36,766 nucleotides of DNA from contig DUBS01000023.1 in NCBI GenBank assembly GCA_012960225.1, positions 71,719-108,484 of the forward strand, in the 5' to 3' direction. This DNA is from Gemmatimonadota bacterium. Lineage in GTDB: Bacteria; Gemmatimonadota; Gemmatimonadetes; Longimicrobiales; Gaopeijiaceae. Each line of letters begins with the position of its first letter. Positions within the stretch are counted from its first letter, which is position 1. The position numbers were made by a program, and so were the translations under genes. This document shows positions 1 through 8,022 of the stretch, piece after piece. Under the pieces are notes generated by a model. It saw nothing but the letters and a program-made list of their open reading frames with translations, was not told the origin of the DNA and did no database searches.

Positions 1-665
1 CCAGTAAGTCGGGCAGGTCCCTCGACCCGGGTATTTTCAGCCAAGCGGATAGGGCCTTGCCTAGTGTCAAACACTATGCCTGGCTCCACCTCAGCTCCTG
101 AACCTAGGGATACCGGCCCATCCCCGATGAGAACCGATCCATCAGGTACCGAGTGTTGAGGCCACAACATCTCTATATCTGTCTGGATTCGAGCAGGATT
201 GCGGGCTAATAGATTCCAGGGGTGCTCTATCATTTCCCCTTTGAGTTCGAGCGTTTTCGAATAGCCTGGATTAATCGAAGGGTCTCTCAGTGAAAGCTCT
301 GATGGAAGTTCTGTTCCCGGTGGCAAGACCCATCCCGCGGGTATTCCATTTACCATGATCCAGGCCGGCTCAGTCGGTACCTCGACTTCTTGGAAGTCTG
401 GCACTGCCCGGCTTGATATCATGATTCGTCTAGTGTCTTTGGGGACATCATCTAAGGAAATAGCTACGGCACTGTCTGGCTCATCGAATCCAACCAATGC
501 ATGGCGTGATAAATGCCCCTGACATTCCATTCCAAAAATGTGCTCAGCTCGCTCTCGAAGGGTCAGGCAACCGAACAAGAGTTCCCCAGCCGGGCGGGTG
601 AGTGAGAAGGGCGCCCACCGACGGGCACGTCTATCTTCAAAGAGGTATAGATTGGTCAGAGTCAT
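1..665 (-). CDS. GlmU-like sugar nucleotidyltransferase/acyltransferase, partial
   Basis: The reading frame runs leftward from ATG at 665 and is open at the window edge (221 codons seen, C-terminus missing). The N-terminus (LYLFED, then APFSLTRPAGELL) resembles the alternative GlmU-type family found in Bacteroidetes and relatives, a putative UDP-GlcNAc diphosphorylase with a left-handed beta-helix acyltransferase domain. These proteins usually begin with a hydrophobic strand followed by a T-R-P motif. Near the left edge the stretch IGDGPVSLGSGAEVEPG looks like the start of hexapeptide repeats, which fits. The start lies 4 bases after the manC stop, and a GAGGGG ribosome-binding site sits 7 bases upstream inside the manC end, so the two genes are co-transcribed. 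The product would make a nucleotide sugar for peptidoglycan or lipopolysaccharide. The family assignment is from memory of motifs; exact substrate unknown. Confidence 0.72.
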   Translation of the reverse strand, partial: MTLTNLYLFEDRRARRWAPFSLTRPAGELLFGCLTLRERAEHIFGMECQGHLSRHALVGFDEPDSAVAISLDDVPKDTRRIMISSRAVPDFQEVEVPTEPAWIMVNGIPAGWVLPPGTELPSELSLRDPSINPGYSKTLELKGEMIEHPWNLLARNPARIQTDIEMLWPQHSVPDGSVLIGDGPVSLGSGAEVEPGIVFDTRQGPIRLAENTRVEGPARLT

Positions 666-669
666 CGGG

Positions 670-1731
670 TCACCCCTCAAGCTTTTTGAACAGAGTCTTG
701 AGGTCAGAAGCCCGGTCCCGTGGCATAACCAATGTGGCCTCATCCGTGTGAACAACCACAAGATTATCGACTCCGAAGAGAACAACCTGTCCGGCTTCTG
801 AGAAGACGATATTGCTTGACCCCTCTCTCACAGTGCCATCACCGACCACCACGTTGTGATCCTCATCTGGCGCCCTATTCCGAGCCAAAGATTCCCAGCT
901 CCCCATATCATCCCAAGAGAAACTTGCCTGAACGACCCCAACACAGGTAGATCGTTCGAGGACCATCGTATCTACAGGGCCTTCTGGCACGGCATCAAAG
1001 AAGGCTTCTGGGCTCTCCTCTAGAAGGGGCAGACAGGCACCGATCTCTGGGGCGTTGACTCTTACTTCATTGAGAAAAGTCGATGCTTTCCATACGAACA
1101 TTCCAGTGTTCCACAAATAGCCTTCCTGCAGGTACCGTTCTGCATTAGCGGCGTTTGGCTTTTCGTGAAATGCCGAAACTGTAGACGCCGCTATCTCACT
1201 CTCTAAGGCGATGGATTCCCCCGGCTGTATGTAGCCATATCCGGTTTCAATCCGGTCCGGCATAGCTCCTATGCAGACCAGGAGCTCCTTATTTCGGGCG
1301 AGTTCCACTGCGGCGGAGATCGTTCGCTGAAAATCGGCAAGCGGCTCTATCAAATGATCCGAGTGGAGCGAGATCATTACCGCACCAGGGCACTCTCTCT
1401 CTATTGACCAAGCTGCCCACGCAAGTGCGGGGCATGTGCCCCTAGCTCGAGGCTCTATCCAATAGACGTCGTCTTCCCACTGTTCGGGGAGGGCTTGGAA
1501 CGCTGCAGTCAATCGGGCATTGGCTAACAATCGAACTTGGTTTACTGGCACAATCTCCGCACCGCGTCGGAAGGTATCCACGACTAACGGGGAATCGGTT
1601 GCGAGCGCTAAGAGTTGTTTGGGACGATCCGGAGTGCTTGCTGGCCAAAAGCGAGAACCAATCCCTCCCGCAAGGATGACAACGAATAAGTCGTCATCAG
1701 AACGCTTTGAGGATACCTTGGATTCAGCCAA
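670..1731 (-). CDS. manC: Mannose-1-phosphate guanylyltransferase
   Basis: 353 residues. The nucleotidyltransferase signature LAGGIGSRFWPAS followed by RPKQLL (residues ~20-42) is diagnostic of GDP-mannose pyrophosphorylases. Further family blocks are visible: PRARGTCPALAWAAW, SLHSDHLI, GYGYIQPGE, FHEKPNA and LWNTGMFVW. The enzyme joins mannose-1-phosphate and GTP into GDP-mannose, the donor for mannosylated and deoxyhexose surface glycans, in the cytoplasm. The length fits the short form without a fused phosphomannose isomerase domain. The start used is a TTG at 1731; no ATG lies before the catalytic motif and no good ribosome-binding site is evident, so the start is uncertain. It is followed 4 bases later by the GlmU-like gene, so both form a small activated-sugar operon divergent from the serS side. 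Confidence 0.92.
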   Translation of the reverse strand: MAESKVSSKRSDDDLFVVILAGGIGSRFWPASTPDRPKQLLALATDSPLVVDTFRRGAEIVPVNQVRLLANARLTAAFQALPEQWEDDVYWIEPRARGTCPALAWAAWSIERECPGAVMISLHSDHLIEPLADFQRTISAAVELARNKELLVCIGAMPDRIETGYGYIQPGESIALESEIAASTVSAFHEKPNAANAERYLQEGYLWNTGMFVWKASTFLNEVRVNAPEIGACLPLLEESPEAFFDAVPEGPVDTMVLERSTCVGVVQASFSWDDMGSWESLARNRAPDEDHNVVVGDGTVREGSSNIVFSEAGQVVLFGVDNLVVVHTDEATLVMPRDRASDLKTLFKKLEG

Positions 1732-2082
1732 GTAATTTCTATCGGTTTGAGGATGAGATAAGATAGTCGTCGGAAACTTTCTTTGCTGTTACTCCAATGA
1801 GTGGTACACAATGTCATCCGGACTAGGGGGTCTTTCATAGATCACTAGTATACCCCCTTACCAGTTGGATGAACTGAGAGGTCCGGTGCTGTTTGTCTCC
1901 GTCTCAAAGCGTCTGACTTCTTAGTTTTCAACGGGCGCAATAGGGCTCGCAACGACGAGCTGGGAACCTGCCTGGCGTGGGGGGTAAAGTCAAGTAATTA
2001 AAGGGATTTGCGGGGTTGACACCACTATTGGATTTCTGGCAACTTGCTCCAGCTTTTTCTACTCAAGCTAAGGACCAATAAC
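1732..2082. other. Divergent intergenic region between manC and the lipoprotein gene
   Basis: About 350 bases without a convincing gene. On the minus strand a TATACT box (1852-1847) could be a -10 for manC, but no good -35 is found at 16-18 bases. It lies at the edge of an imperfect stem (GGGGGT at 1826-1831 with ACCCCC at 1852-1857, 20-base loop). On the plus strand a perfect TTGACA (2016-2021) has no acceptable -10 at normal spacing. The promoters for both directions should be here, but I cannot place them firmly. Confidence 0.35.
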
Positions 2083-2685
2083 GTGCTACAGCAGCATCAA
2101 TTCCTTCATGTGATAAAGTTTGTGCGAGCTTCTCCAGTTATAAATGTGGTGGTTCTGGTACTCTTGGCTGCGACTGCTTGCAATAATGATCCTTTTGAGA
2201 TCAGGTGGGATCTTCAGGCAGATACCGTACTGCTCTATTCCCTCGCCCGTCCAGAGATGAATATGGACTCAGGTTTCAATTTCAGACCAGGAACACTTGG
2301 CCCGGTCCGTATTGAGGCTGCAACTGCTACGGGGACCTGGGATATTGCTTTGGATACGCGTGGTGGTGAGCTGGTTCTTCTGCCGCCTAGTGCACTTGGG
2401 GTGCCCTCGGCAGCCCGATTAGCCGCCATACCGGGTAAGCGGCGTGAAGAAGTGGTTGAGGCTCCGGCGGACACCACCCTTTACTCTGTAGATCAGCCTG
2501 TACCAGTGCGATCTGGAACCGTGTATGTAATTCGTACGGAGCGGGCCCCAGGTGCATTCGGAAGTCGTTGTTTCTACTACGCCAGATTTGAACCCACACT
2601 GATAGATATAGAAAACGGGAACTTGACTTTTGTTTATGACGCTAGTCCGGTGTGTAACAGCCGTCGCCTGATACCGAGGGACTGA
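2083..2685 (+). CDS. Putative lipoprotein of unknown function
   Basis: 200 residues from GTG at 2083, chosen because AAGGA (2070-2074) lies 8 bases upstream; GTG codons at 2110 and 2119 are alternatives. The N-terminus has a basic segment (HVIKFVRAS), a hydrophobic core (VVVLVLLAA) and a Cys in a near-lipobox (LAATAC). It would therefore be exported and lipid-anchored after Cys cleavage, although the -3 position is Ala rather than the usual Leu. The mature part is beta-rich with short Gly/Pro/Thr segments and two late cysteines (SRCFYY, SPVCNS) that could form a disulfide. I do not recognise the family. The stop overlaps the serS start by one base (TGATG), so it is translated just ahead of serS; the functional link is unclear. 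Confidence 0.7.
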   Translation: MLQQHQFLHVIKFVRASPVINVVVLVLLAATACNNDPFEIRWDLQADTVLLYSLARPEMNMDSGFNFRPGTLGPVRIEAATATGTWDIALDTRGGELVLLPPSALGVPSAARLAAIPGKRREEVVEAPADTTLYSVDQPVPVRSGTVYVIRTERAPGAFGSRCFYYARFEPTLIDIENGNLTFVYDASPVCNSRRLIPRD

Positions 2686-3962
2686 TGCTTGATATCCGAC
2701 GTCTCCGGCTCGAGCCAGAAGTTGTAAGAGATGCATTAGTTAAGAGGGACCCTGAGTTAATTCCTATCGTTGAACACGTACTTTTGTTGGATAAGGAGCG
2801 TCGTGAGGGGTTGATGGTGGTCAACGAACTGAAGGCCGAGCGGAATACAGCATCGAAACAGGTGGGTGAACTCAAGCGAAAGGGTGAGGACGCCGAGGAA
2901 CTAGTTGCAACAATGAGGGTTACGGGTGACCGAATCTCTGAGATCGATCACAAAATCCGGACCATCGACCAGGAACTTCAAGATCTTTTACTTACAATCC
3001 CGAATACACCACTCGACGAAGTACCTGGTGGTGGTGAAGATGAGAATAGGACAGAAAAAATCTGGGGTGATCCACCCACATTCGACTTTGAGCCCTTACC
3101 ACACTGGGAACTAGGAACCAGTCTCGACATTCTTGACCTCACACGTGGCTCTAAGATTAGCGGGTCAGGTTTTTCTGTGCTTAAGGGGATGGGCGCTCGA
3201 CTACAGAGAGGCCTTATCAATTATTTCCTAGACGTGCATACAGGAGAGCACGGGTATACTGAAGTGCGTGTCCCGTACCTGGTTACCCGAGAGACAATGA
3301 TTGGAACGGGACAACTGCCGAAGTTTGAAGAAGAGTCCTATGTGACCACGCGCGATGATCTTTGGCTGATCCCTACAGCCGAAGTACCGATTACGAACCT
3401 CCACAGGGATGAACTTCTTAGTGGGATGGATCTCCCTGTCCGGTATGCTGGGTACTCACCTTGTTTTCGTCGGGAGGCGGGTGCTGCAGGGAAGGACACT
3501 AGGGGACTCTTGCGAATGCACCAATTCGACAAGGTTGAATTGGTGCGCTATGAGCATCCTGAGCGCAGTCGGGAAGCTCTCGAAGAGTTGACTCGTGAGG
3601 CTGAAGTTCTACTGGAGCGTCTCGGATTGCATCACCGAAGAATATTGATTTCTAGTGGAGACCTCGGTTTTAGTGGTGCGATGACCTATGACCTGGAGGC
3701 TTGGGCGCCTGCGGTTGGCCAGTGGCTAGAAGTCTCAAGCTGTACGACCTTTACGGACTATCAGGCCCGCCGTGCCAACCTACGATTTCGGCCAAGCCAG
3801 TCTGAAAAACCGATTTTTGTACACACTCTTAATGCCTCTGGCCTAGCGTTGCCGCGCATTATGGCTGCTCTCTTAGAGAGTTATCAGGAGCGTGATGGTA
3901 CTGTTCGTCTACCCGACGTCCTTCACCCGTATGTCGGGTGTGAGCGACTGACTCCAGAGTAA
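2685..3962 (+). CDS. serS: Serine--tRNA ligase
   Basis: 425 residues, normal length for a class II seryl-tRNA synthetase. The N-terminus MLDIRRLRLEPEVVRDAL is typical, followed by a charged antiparallel coiled-coil arm (about residues 30-105) that grips the long variable arm of tRNA-Ser. The catalytic core shows motif 2 (FRREAGAAGKDTRGLLRMHQ, from residue ~261) and motif 3 near the C-terminus (GLALPRIMAALLE). It charges tRNA-Ser (and tRNA-Sec if present) with serine in the cytoplasm. The ATG overlaps the upstream lipoprotein stop by one base. The gene is complete with no missing catalytic motif. Confidence 0.97.
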   Translation: MLDIRRLRLEPEVVRDALVKRDPELIPIVEHVLLLDKERREGLMVVNELKAERNTASKQVGELKRKGEDAEELVATMRVTGDRISEIDHKIRTIDQELQDLLLTIPNTPLDEVPGGGEDENRTEKIWGDPPTFDFEPLPHWELGTSLDILDLTRGSKISGSGFSVLKGMGARLQRGLINYFLDVHTGEHGYTEVRVPYLVTRETMIGTGQLPKFEEESYVTTRDDLWLIPTAEVPITNLHRDELLSGMDLPVRYAGYSPCFRREAGAAGKDTRGLLRMHQFDKVELVRYEHPERSREALEELTREAEVLLERLGLHHRRILISSGDLGFSGAMTYDLEAWAPAVGQWLEVSSCTTFTDYQARRANLRFRPSQSEKPIFVHTLNASGLALPRIMAALLESYQERDGTVRLPDVLHPYVGCERLTPE

Positions 3963-4002
3963 GTAGTTTCTAGAGGATGGGTCGCGGATACCGGGGCTTG
4001 AG

Positions 4003-4025
4003 GGTCTTCGAACTTTTGGAAGACC
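4003..4025 (+). promoter_or_regulatory. 7-bp perfect hairpin between serS and the helicase gene
   Basis: GGTCTTC (4003-4009) pairs perfectly with GAAGACC (4019-4025) around a 9-base loop. It is followed by GTGAGGGGAGGG rather than a T-run, so it is not a standard factor-independent terminator. It lies in the short serS-helicase gap, directly against the alternative GTG start at 4026, and could affect translation initiation or mRNA processing. Function inferred only. Confidence 0.4.
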
Positions 4026-4064
4026 GTGAGGGGAGGGTGTTCCAATTCCGTTTGCTTGTCTCCG

Positions 4065-6320
4065 ATGGGTGATCCAGCCTCCTCTCTTCATCTCACTGGC
4101 CTGAACACAAACCAGCTCGAGGCGACCTCCCATTTCGAGGGCCCACTACTTGTGTTGGCAGGAGCCGGATCAGGGAAAACTCGTGTATTAACAGCGCGTG
4201 TATGCCATCTCATCCAAGAATTTGGAATATCCCCTGAGAAAATTCTCACGGTAACCTTCACAAATAAGGCTGCAGGGGAGATGCGGGAACGCATCACGAA
4301 GCTTCTTGGTTCCGAGCCGATAGGAATGTGGATGGGAACCTTTCACGCTATGGGAGCCCGTCTTTTAAGAAGACATGCGGATCGTCTCGGTTGGGATCGA
4401 AGCTTTAGTATCTTTGATTCCGACCAATCTCTTCGGCTTATTAAGTCTGTTCAAGAAGAATTAGGACTTGATTTGAAGCGCTGGAATCCTAAGGCCATAC
4501 GTGCTGAGATCAGTAACGCAAAAAACAGGCTTGAGGATGACAAGACGTTCCAGCTAGAGACTCAAAGTGGCTCTGAGCTTTTCATCCGAACGGTGGGCCA
4601 AGTTTTTTCTGCGTATCAAGAAGCTCTCCAGGCTCAGGATGCCTTTGACTTCGATGATCTTCTAATGAAGCCGGTAGAACTTCTTGAAAGCCACAGAGAT
4701 CTCCTGGAGCACTATCGTGGACGTTTCTCTTTCATCTTGGTAGACGAGTACCAGGATACGAATCGTGCCCAGTTTCGTTTCGTGGAGTTATTAGCTCGGG
4801 CCCATGGGAACCTCATGGTTGTTGGTGACCCTGACCAATCGATCTACGCCTGGCGTGGAGCGGATGTTCGGAACATCCTGGACTTCGAAACTGCGTTTCC
4901 ATCCGCGCGTGTAGTGCCCCTCGAGATTAACTACAGATCCAAAGAGTTAATCCTCAGTGCAGCAAACGCGGTTATTGGTGAGAATGTGAATCGGCCCAAG
5001 AAGATTCTTAGGGCGAGCCGCAAGGGTGGGGATAAGATCACATTGGTCGAAACCTCAAATGAGAAAGATGAGGCACAGTGGATAGTCAGCGAAATTCAGG
5101 ACCAGATCCACAGTACCCAAGGCCTATCGATCTGTGATTGTGCAGTCCTATACAGGACGAACGCTCAAGCAAGAGCTTTGGAGGATGCTTTCCTTCGGGC
5201 CCGGATGCCTTATCAAGTGGTGGGTGGGCTACGGTTCTACCAGCGCAGAGAGATTCAAGATGTCCTTGCATATCTACGACTGATATCAAACCCGAAAGAC
5301 AAAACGGCATTCGACCGCATCGTGAATTATCCAAGGCGAGGTATTGGCCATACTACACGCAAGCATCTGACCCGATGGGCTGTGGATCAAGGCGTCACGA
5401 TGCTAGAGGCTGCGGGGAGGGCTGACGAGGTTCCTGGCATCCGTACTGCGGGAGTCCGTGGCCTTAAGCAATTTGCTGATCTGATGCGCCGGCTAAGTGT
5501 ACGTGCTACCCAGGCGACAATAGGAGAAATGCTTGAGGGACTCGTGGAAGATATTAATCTCATCAAACATCTTAATAATGAAGGTCCAGATGGAGAGGAC
5601 CGTGTACGTAATGTGATAGAACTCATTGCCGGCACGCTCGACTTTGATGCGACTCTTGCTCAAACCATAGAACCTGATGAGATAGACACCTTCACAGAAC
5701 TCGACCTCTTTCTTCAAGAAGTGGCGCTGATTGCAGATTTGGATGGTCTCGATCCGGGATCTGAAACCGTGACGCTAATGACCCTCCACAACGCAAAAGG
5801 ACTAGAGTTCAGTTTGGTGTTTATCGCTGGGCTTGAGGAGGGCCTTTTCCCGCTTAGTCGGGCTTATGATGAAGCGGATGCCCTAGAGGAGGAAAGGCGT
5901 CTCTTCTACGTTGGGATCACCAGGGCCGAAGATAAGCTATTCATGTCTTGGGCTCGGCAAAGAAGACGTGCAGGTGATTTCACTTATGGTTCTCTCTCCT
6001 CATTCGTCTCAGCAATCCCAGACAAATTGCTAGAATATCGTAAGAGTAACTGGTTATCCCCGGGGCCTTACTCTAAACCCATTGCTGTACAGAACCGTGG
6101 CTACAAGATCTCGCACGAACAGGACGAAGCTTTCGACATGAACCAAGATTCTCCGGGCTTTGTGTTAGGGGAACGAGTTATACATCAGACCTTCGGATCT
6201 GGGGCAGTTATAGAGATCTCTGGCTTCGGACGTGACATGAAGGTGAAGGTTAAATTCGATGATGTGGGAGAGAAGAAACTTCTTCTTCGCTACGCGGGCC
6301 TGGAGAAGGATTGGCCATGA
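4065..6320 (+). CDS. pcrA: PcrA/UvrD-type superfamily 1 DNA helicase
   Basis: 751 residues from ATG 4065. Superfamily 1A motifs occur in order: Q motif region LNTNQLEAT, Walker A AGAGSGKT, motif Ia TFTNKAAGEM, motif II VDEYQDTN, motif III GDPDQSIYAWRGA, motif IV NYRS, motif V TLMTLHNAKGLEF and motif VI RRLFYVGITRAED. The C-terminus (GERVIHQTFGSGAVIEI...VKVKFDDVGEKKL) is the Tudor-like domain that binds RNA polymerase in PcrA. Role: 3'-5' unwinding in nucleotide-excision repair, replication and removal of stalled polymerase. The start is chosen because family members begin about ten residues before this Q motif; an in-frame GTG at 4026 would add 13 residues, and neither start has a strong ribosome-binding site. 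The stop overlaps gatC by 4 bases (ATGA). Confidence 0.95.
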   Translation: MGDPASSLHLTGLNTNQLEATSHFEGPLLVLAGAGSGKTRVLTARVCHLIQEFGISPEKILTVTFTNKAAGEMRERITKLLGSEPIGMWMGTFHAMGARLLRRHADRLGWDRSFSIFDSDQSLRLIKSVQEELGLDLKRWNPKAIRAEISNAKNRLEDDKTFQLETQSGSELFIRTVGQVFSAYQEALQAQDAFDFDDLLMKPVELLESHRDLLEHYRGRFSFILVDEYQDTNRAQFRFVELLARAHGNLMVVGDPDQSIYAWRGADVRNILDFETAFPSARVVPLEINYRSKELILSAANAVIGENVNRPKKILRASRKGGDKITLVETSNEKDEAQWIVSEIQDQIHSTQGLSICDCAVLYRTNAQARALEDAFLRARMPYQVVGGLRFYQRREIQDVLAYLRLISNPKDKTAFDRIVNYPRRGIGHTTRKHLTRWAVDQGVTMLEAAGRADEVPGIRTAGVRGLKQFADLMRRLSVRATQATIGEMLEGLVEDINLIKHLNNEGPDGEDRVRNVIELIAGTLDFDATLAQTIEPDEIDTFTELDLFLQEVALIADLDGLDPGSETVTLMTLHNAKGLEFSLVFIAGLEEGLFPLSRAYDEADALEEERRLFYVGITRAEDKLFMSWARQRRRAGDFTYGSLSSFVSAIPDKLLEYRKSNWLSPGPYSKPIAVQNRGYKISHEQDEAFDMNQDSPGFVLGERVIHQTFGSGAVIEISGFGRDMKVKVKFDDVGEKKLLLRYAGLEKDWP

Positions 6321-6631
6321 GTGTTTCTGCTAGGGATGTTCAGAGAATAGGAGAACTTGCCCGACTCCATCTTGAAGACGACGAACTCGAGCGGCTCACA
6401 TTAGACCTGAATGCCATTCTGCGACACGTGGATTCACTTCGGGATCTAGGATCAACTAAACAACCTGAAGATTCATCCCAGATTGGACCAAAGCTCACGC
6501 CTGTCTCCCATGAGCATTTCGAGGGCCCGGATAAGCTTCATGAGATGCCAGAAGATTTTGCACCTGAGTGGAAGGAAGGCTTCTTCATAGTTCCTGCTCC
6601 TCCGGGTGTTAACCCCTCTGGAGATCAGTGA
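6317..6631 (+). CDS. gatC: Asp/Glu-tRNA amidotransferase subunit C
   Basis: 104 residues. The N-terminal pattern (VQRIGELARLHL, then LTLDLNAILRHVDSL) is the GatC helix pair, and the tail with PEDFAPEWKEGFFIVP matches the family C-terminus (usually 'a p...g..f.vP'). GatC is the small stabilising subunit that holds GatA against GatB. The ATG at 6317 overlaps the helicase stop (ATGA) and has AAGGA 6 bases upstream, so an upstream in-frame TTG at 6311 is less likely. The gene is followed by gatA with a GTGA overlap, so the three subunits should be made in coupled fashion. Confidence 0.93.
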   Translation: MSVSARDVQRIGELARLHLEDDELERLTLDLNAILRHVDSLRDLGSTKQPEDSSQIGPKLTPVSHEHFEGPDKLHEMPEDFAPEWKEGFFIVPAPPGVNPSGDQ

Positions 6632-8022
6632 GTCTTCAGGACGAAATTCTCAGTAGTTCTGAGGTTCTGGATTTCAGGGGATCAACACTTCGATCGCTTG
6701 ATGATATTAAGGAGCTGGAAGATGGTCCGGAGGGCTTGAATGCATTCCTGGCAGTTGCTGAGCCAGAAGATCTGGAAGCTTGTGGCCAAGGCCCACTTGA
6801 GGGTGTGATGGTTGCGCTCAAGGACAATATTTGTACAAAAAGGCTTCCGACGACGTGTGGTTCTCGCATCTTGAAAGGCTACAGATCGCCCTACGAAGCA
6901 ACCGCCGTGCAGAGACTTCGGCAAGCGGGCGCCTTGATTGCTGGTAAGACGAATTTGGACGAATTTGGGATGGGTTCATCGACCGAGAACTCTGCCTTCG
7001 GTCCCACTTTGAATCCGGTAGACCGAAGCCTTGTTCCTGGGGGGAGTTCCGGTGGATCTGCAGCGGCGGTGGCTGCAGGGTATGTTCGGATGGCCTTGGG
7101 GTCTGATACAGGTGGATCGGTGAGGCAGCCAGCAGCATTTTGTGGTGTAGTGGGTATAAAGCCCACCTACGGCCGTATCAGTCGGTATGGCTTAATCGCA
7201 TTCGCATCTTCACTGGACCAAATTGGGACGATCGGCGCCACGGTCCTGGAAGCATCTCTACTTCTAGAGGTTGTGTCTGGACATGATACCCGGGATTCAA
7301 CCTCAGCAGAAAAACCAGTGCCAAGGTACAGAGACGCCGCGGTTCAGAGTATTAAGGGGATGGTTGTAGGTATCCCTACTGAGTACTTCCCGGAGCAACT
7401 TGATCCTCCTGTTCGTGCACTACTTGATGAGGCGTGTGAGCGGCTCGTAGCCGCGGGAGCTGAGGGTCGTCCAGTATCCCTGCCTCATACAGAATTTGCT
7501 ATTCCCTGTTATTACGTTCTTGCGACAGCAGAGGCATCCAGTAATCTCGCGAGATATGATGGTGTGAGGTTTGGCGCTCGCTTGCCTGCTGAAGGACTTG
7601 ACCGAATGTATGAACTTACGAGAGGGAAGTTCGGTGCCGAGGTCAAGCGGCGGATTATGCTGGGCACGTACGTACTATCAAGCGGTTACTACGACGCATA
7701 TTACGGAACAGCCCAGCGCACCAGAGCTAGTATAGCGCACGACTTTACAACTGCATTTAATGAGGTGGATGTGCTCTTTACTCCAACCTCTCCCACACCG
7801 GCTTTTCCGCTTGGCGAACGCGTTCTGGACCCAGTTGCTATGTACCTGTCCGACGTTTTTACGGTCACTGCTAACCTTGCTGGTATACCAGGACTTTCAG
7901 TGCCCATAGGGACGGTGGGCGGACTACCGCTTGGAGGTCAATTGCTCGGGCCCTGGTGGGGCGAGAGCCACATCATAGCAGCCGCAGGTGCACTAGAAGC
8001 TTCTTACGGGGAAGATACTTGA
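6628..8022 (+). CDS. gatA: Asp/Glu-tRNA amidotransferase subunit A
   Basis: 464 residues, an amidase-signature enzyme. The Ser-cisSer-Lys triad is visible: Lys in VALKDNI, the cis-Ser in SDTGGSVRQPA and the nucleophile Ser within GGSSGGSAAAVAAG (residues ~138-151). It hydrolyses glutamine and passes ammonia through a tunnel to GatB, which amidates misacylated Glu-tRNA(Gln) and/or Asp-tRNA(Asn). Translation starts at GTG 6628, overlapping the gatC stop. The full set of catalytic residues is present. Its presence suggests the organism makes Gln-tRNA and/or Asn-tRNA indirectly; which one cannot be told from this window. Confidence 0.97.
   Translation: MSLQDEILSSSEVLDFRGSTLRSLDDIKELEDGPEGLNAFLAVAEPEDLEACGQGPLEGVMVALKDNICTKRLPTTCGSRILKGYRSPYEATAVQRLRQAGALIAGKTNLDEFGMGSSTENSAFGPTLNPVDRSLVPGGSSGGSAAAVAAGYVRMALGSDTGGSVRQPAAFCGVVGIKPTYGRISRYGLIAFASSLDQIGTIGATVLEASLLLEVVSGHDTRDSTSAEKPVPRYRDAAVQSIKGMVVGIPTEYFPEQLDPPVRALLDEACERLVAAGAEGRPVSLPHTEFAIPCYYVLATAEASSNLARYDGVRFGARLPAEGLDRMYELTRGKFGAEVKRRIMLGTYVLSSGYYDAYYGTAQRTRASIAHDFTTAFNEVDVLFTPTSPTPAFPLGERVLDPVAMYLSDVFTVTANLAGIPGLSVPIGTVGGLPLGGQLLGPWWGESHIIAAAGALEASYGEDT

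Noticed and set aside
1608-1838. 76-residue minus-strand frame overlapping the start of manC
   Set aside because: It overlaps the manC catalytic motif in another frame, has no family signature and no ribosome-binding site.
2016-2021. Perfect TTGACA promoter-like box before the lipoprotein gene
   Set aside because: No acceptable -10 sequence lies 16-18 bases downstream, so I do not call a promoter.
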